This document shows positions 62,424 to 64,000 of a stretch of DNA of 64,000 nt, in pieces (the stretch's first letter is position 1; each line of letters starts with the position of its first letter). The stretch is taken from NCBI RefSeq assembly GCF_001269925.1, contig NZ_LHVO01000017.1:62001-126000 (forward strand), given 5' to 3'. Source of the stretch: Pseudomonas sp. MIACH (GTDB lineage: Bacteria; Pseudomonadota; Gammaproteobacteria; Pseudomonadales; Pseudomonadaceae). Made by a program: the position numbers and the translations under genes. A model generated the notes under the pieces. The model saw only the letters and a program-made list of their open reading frames with translations. It was not told where the DNA came from and made no database searches.

Positions 62424-63350
62424 TTACCCCGCCATCGCCAGGCGGTTGCGGCCTTCGCGCTTGGCCACGTACAGGGCGCTGTCGGCCCGGCGCAACAGGC
62501 TTTCGCCAGACTCGGCAGCCAGCAAGGTGGAGCAGCCCAGGCTCACCGTCAATTCGATCCGTGTACCTTCCGCCCAATAATCCTGGGCCTGTGCCGCCTT
62601 ACGCAAGCGTTCACCCACCATGGCCGCCGCATCCCGGCCGGTGTTGGACAGCAGGATCAGAAACTCTTCCCCGCCAAACCGAAACACCATGTCCACATTA
62701 CGCAGTTGGCTCTTGATCGCCGCGGCAACGGCGCGCAACACGCTATCGCCCGCAGCATGGCCGTGGGTGTCGTTGATGTTCTTGAAGTGGTCGATGTCCA
62801 GCATCAATAGGGATAGCGGATGCATGTGCCGGCGCGCCATGTCAATTTCCCGTTGCAGGGTCTGGTCCATGGCAATGCGATTGCCCGTTTCCGTCAACGG
62901 ATCACGCAGGGCGCTGCGGGTGGCGGCGCGGTACAACAGCGCGTTGCGCATCGGGTAGAGCAGGGTCGACAACAGGGATTCGAGCTGGCCGAGTTCCTCT
63001 TCCAGCAGGCGCTGGTTGCGACGAAAGATCAGCTCGCCCAGGTGCTCGCCTTCGTGACTCAGGCTGTAGCTGACCGAATGGTGGCCACGGTGGCCGAACT
63101 CCAGGCGCAGGTCACTGGTCTGGTGGCGATAGTGCAGGGCGTCGAGGGGAACCAGGCGCTGAACTTCACGGAAAAACACCGCGAGGATGCGATCCGGCTC
63201 CAGGCTGGTCTGCAGCAGCATGCCCAGTTGCTGGCGAAGTTGCGGGACGGTCGTGGGTCGGCGTGGGAGGAGGGATGGCTGACCAAAGCCCAGGCGTTGC
63301 AATTTTGCACTGTCGAAGTCAATTGCGTTGGTCTGGGTTGGTGTTTTCAT
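62424..63350 (-). CDS. soluble diguanylate cyclase
   Basis: A 308-aa GGDEF protein with no membrane segment. The N-terminal ~150 residues form a GAF-like sensor region (LFRREVQRLVPLDALHYRHQ-type sequence), and the GGDEF domain has FRFGGEEFLILLSN (~222) with an inhibitory RNVD five residues before. SLLMLDIDHFKNINDTHGHAAGDSVL is the substrate-binding segment. It makes c-di-GMP. It is convergent with the TenA-like gene. The ATG at 63350 is preferred to GTG 63371. Confidence 0.88.
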   Translation of the reverse strand: MKTPTQTNAIDFDSAKLQRLGFGQPSLLPRRPTTVPQLRQQLGMLLQTSLEPDRILAVFFREVQRLVPLDALHYRHQTSDLRLEFGHRGHHSVSYSLSHEGEHLGELIFRRNQRLLEEELGQLESLLSTLLYPMRNALLYRAATRSALRDPLTETGNRIAMDQTLQREIDMARRHMHPLSLLMLDIDHFKNINDTHGHAAGDSVLRAVAAAIKSQLRNVDMVFRFGGEEFLILLSNTGRDAAAMVGERLRKAAQAQDYWAEGTRIELTVSLGCSTLLAAESGESLLRRADSALYVAKREGRNRLAMAG

Positions 63351-63582
63351 AAGAGAACGGCCTCTAAGCACTTAGCTGTCTTACAGGCTCGATGAGAGTG
63401 GCGGGTGCCAAGCGTCTTACTGTTCCGTCAGTTCCGTAAAACATTGGAAACAGTTTAGACCGCTTTGCAAAGGGTTATAACCCCTGGGCCCCGCCGCACG
63501 TCTTGTCATCGCTTTACCTGCTTGGAAGGTGTTAGAGCGAGATTCATGCCATTTCGTTTAAATTAATAAAAACCTTTATAAA

Positions 63583-63618
63583 TCAATGACTGTTTTTTAC
63601 CTCAAAAACAGTCATTGA
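63583..63618 (-). terminator. terminator-like hairpin after the LldD-type gene
   Basis: TCAATGACTGTTTTT and AAAAACAGTCATTGA form a 15-bp stem with a short loop, just downstream of the minus-strand gene end at 63632. The T-rich stem and following TTTATAAAGG fit a transcript end, although the T-run is not classical. Confidence 0.65.
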
Positions 63619-63631
63619 GCAGTGACGTCAG

Positions 63632-64000
63632 TTATTTGGCTGATTGCACCAGGATGTTGTGGTCAATCTGGTCAATAGACGTGACGCCGGTCAGCGTCAT
63701 GGCCACGCGCATTTCCTTGGCGAAGATGTCCAGCAGGTTCTCGACTCCTCGCTGCCCGTCGGCGGCTAATGCGTAGGCGGTTGCGCGCCCCAGCAGGCAG
63801 GCCTTGGCGCCCAGGGCCAGCATGCGTACCACGTCCAGCCCGGAGCGGATGCCCGAGTCCACCAGCACCGTCAGGTTATCGCCCACGGCTTCGGCAATCG
63901 CTGGCAACGCCTTGGCGGTGGACAGCACGCCATCCAACTGACGGCCGCCATGGTTGGAAACCACGATGGCATCGGCGCCGAAACTCACCGCGTCCTTGGC
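63632..64000 (-). CDS. lldD: FMN-dependent L-lactate/alpha-hydroxy-acid dehydrogenase (partial, N-terminus off the window)
   Basis: The last ~122 residues of an LldD/glycolate-oxidase-family flavoenzyme. [19 protein letters not shown] carries the catalytic His and the Arg that binds the substrate carboxylate; [20 protein letters not shown] and [15 protein letters not shown] bind FMN phosphate. The C-terminal [12 protein letters not shown] matches E. coli LldD. The likely reaction is L-lactate to pyruvate with electrons passed to quinone at the inner membrane. The symbol rests on family resemblance only, since the lactate regulator and permease lie outside the window. Confidence 0.75.
   Translation of the reverse strand, partial: AKDAVSFGADAIVVSNHGGRQLDGVLSTAKALPAIAEAVGDNLTVLVDSGIRSGLDVVRMLALGAKACLLGRATAYALAADGQRGVENLLDIFAKEMRVAMTLTGVTSIDQIDHNILVQSAK

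Noticed and set aside
1..64000. tRNA, rRNA, CRISPR arrays, prophage or intact IS elements
   Set aside because: No cloverleaf with a plausible anticodon arm, no regular spacer-repeat array, and no integrase or transposase of convincing length was found on reading both strands.

Overview
The window looks like chromosomal DNA of a Pseudomonas of the fluorescens group. Support comes from high GC, Pseudomonas-type housekeeping neighbourhoods (prmB-aroC, the N-acetylglutaminylglutamine amide osmolyte operon, mnmC, pap, fumC, DUF3509, DUF3309) and the intergenic hairpin repeats common in these genomes. No rRNA, tRNA, CRISPR array, phage or intact insertion sequence was seen.

Region 1 (1-12855, minus strand) is the most unusual part. 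It is a tightly packed operon of at least 14 genes running off the left edge. In transcription order it encodes an acyl carrier protein (ACP1), a PLP-dependent DapDC/BtrK-like decarboxylase, a Cys-less ketosynthase-III-like protein, a second KAS-III-like protein with its Cys, an AMP-forming acyl ligase, a second ACP, two DltA-like stand-alone adenylation enzymes (the first broken by one in-frame amber codon), a VOC protein, an acyl-CoA dehydrogenase, an unrecognised 170-aa protein, an alpha/beta hydrolase, a third KAS-III-like protein and a second, partial acyl-CoA dehydrogenase. This resembles a small-molecule pathway built only from discrete proteins: amino acids loaded on carriers, oxidised or decarboxylated there, then condensed by divergent KAS enzymes. 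I do not recognise a characterised cluster with this composition.

Region 2 (13045-25845) holds a LysR regulator divergent from a CitMHS transporter and two AtuA-like proteins, a glutaredoxin-like protein, folE, an Smr protein, an isochorismatase-fold protein with Ser at the catalytic Cys, prmB, a GNAT-like tail-anchored protein, a secreted hydrolase, aroC, an MFS transporter, and an acireductone-dioxygenase-like protein that has lost two metal-binding His residues.

Region 3 (25846-36842) is mixed: an HTH-only LuxR protein, a possible decayed sigma factor, a divergent SDR/LysR pair, DUF3509, a FATP-type acyl-CoA synthetase, an ankyrin protein, small membrane proteins, an LTA-synthase-family enzyme, an SDR, csrA and a YheU-type protein.

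Region 4 (36902-41701) is the complete NAGGN osmolyte operon (asnO, ngg, M42 peptidase). It is followed by a 1613-aa leucine-rich-repeat protein with a NEL-type E3 ubiquitin ligase domain (42012-46853).

Region 5 (46862-64000) is mostly core metabolism and signalling: mnmC, pap, a thiolase, an EamA exporter, fumC, a DUF2059 protein, a BolA-like protein, trhO, a DsbA-like protein, an ABC exporter, a GGDEF-EAL protein, a TenA/haem-oxygenase-fold protein, a diguanylate cyclase, and the C-terminal part of an LldD-type dehydrogenase at the right edge.
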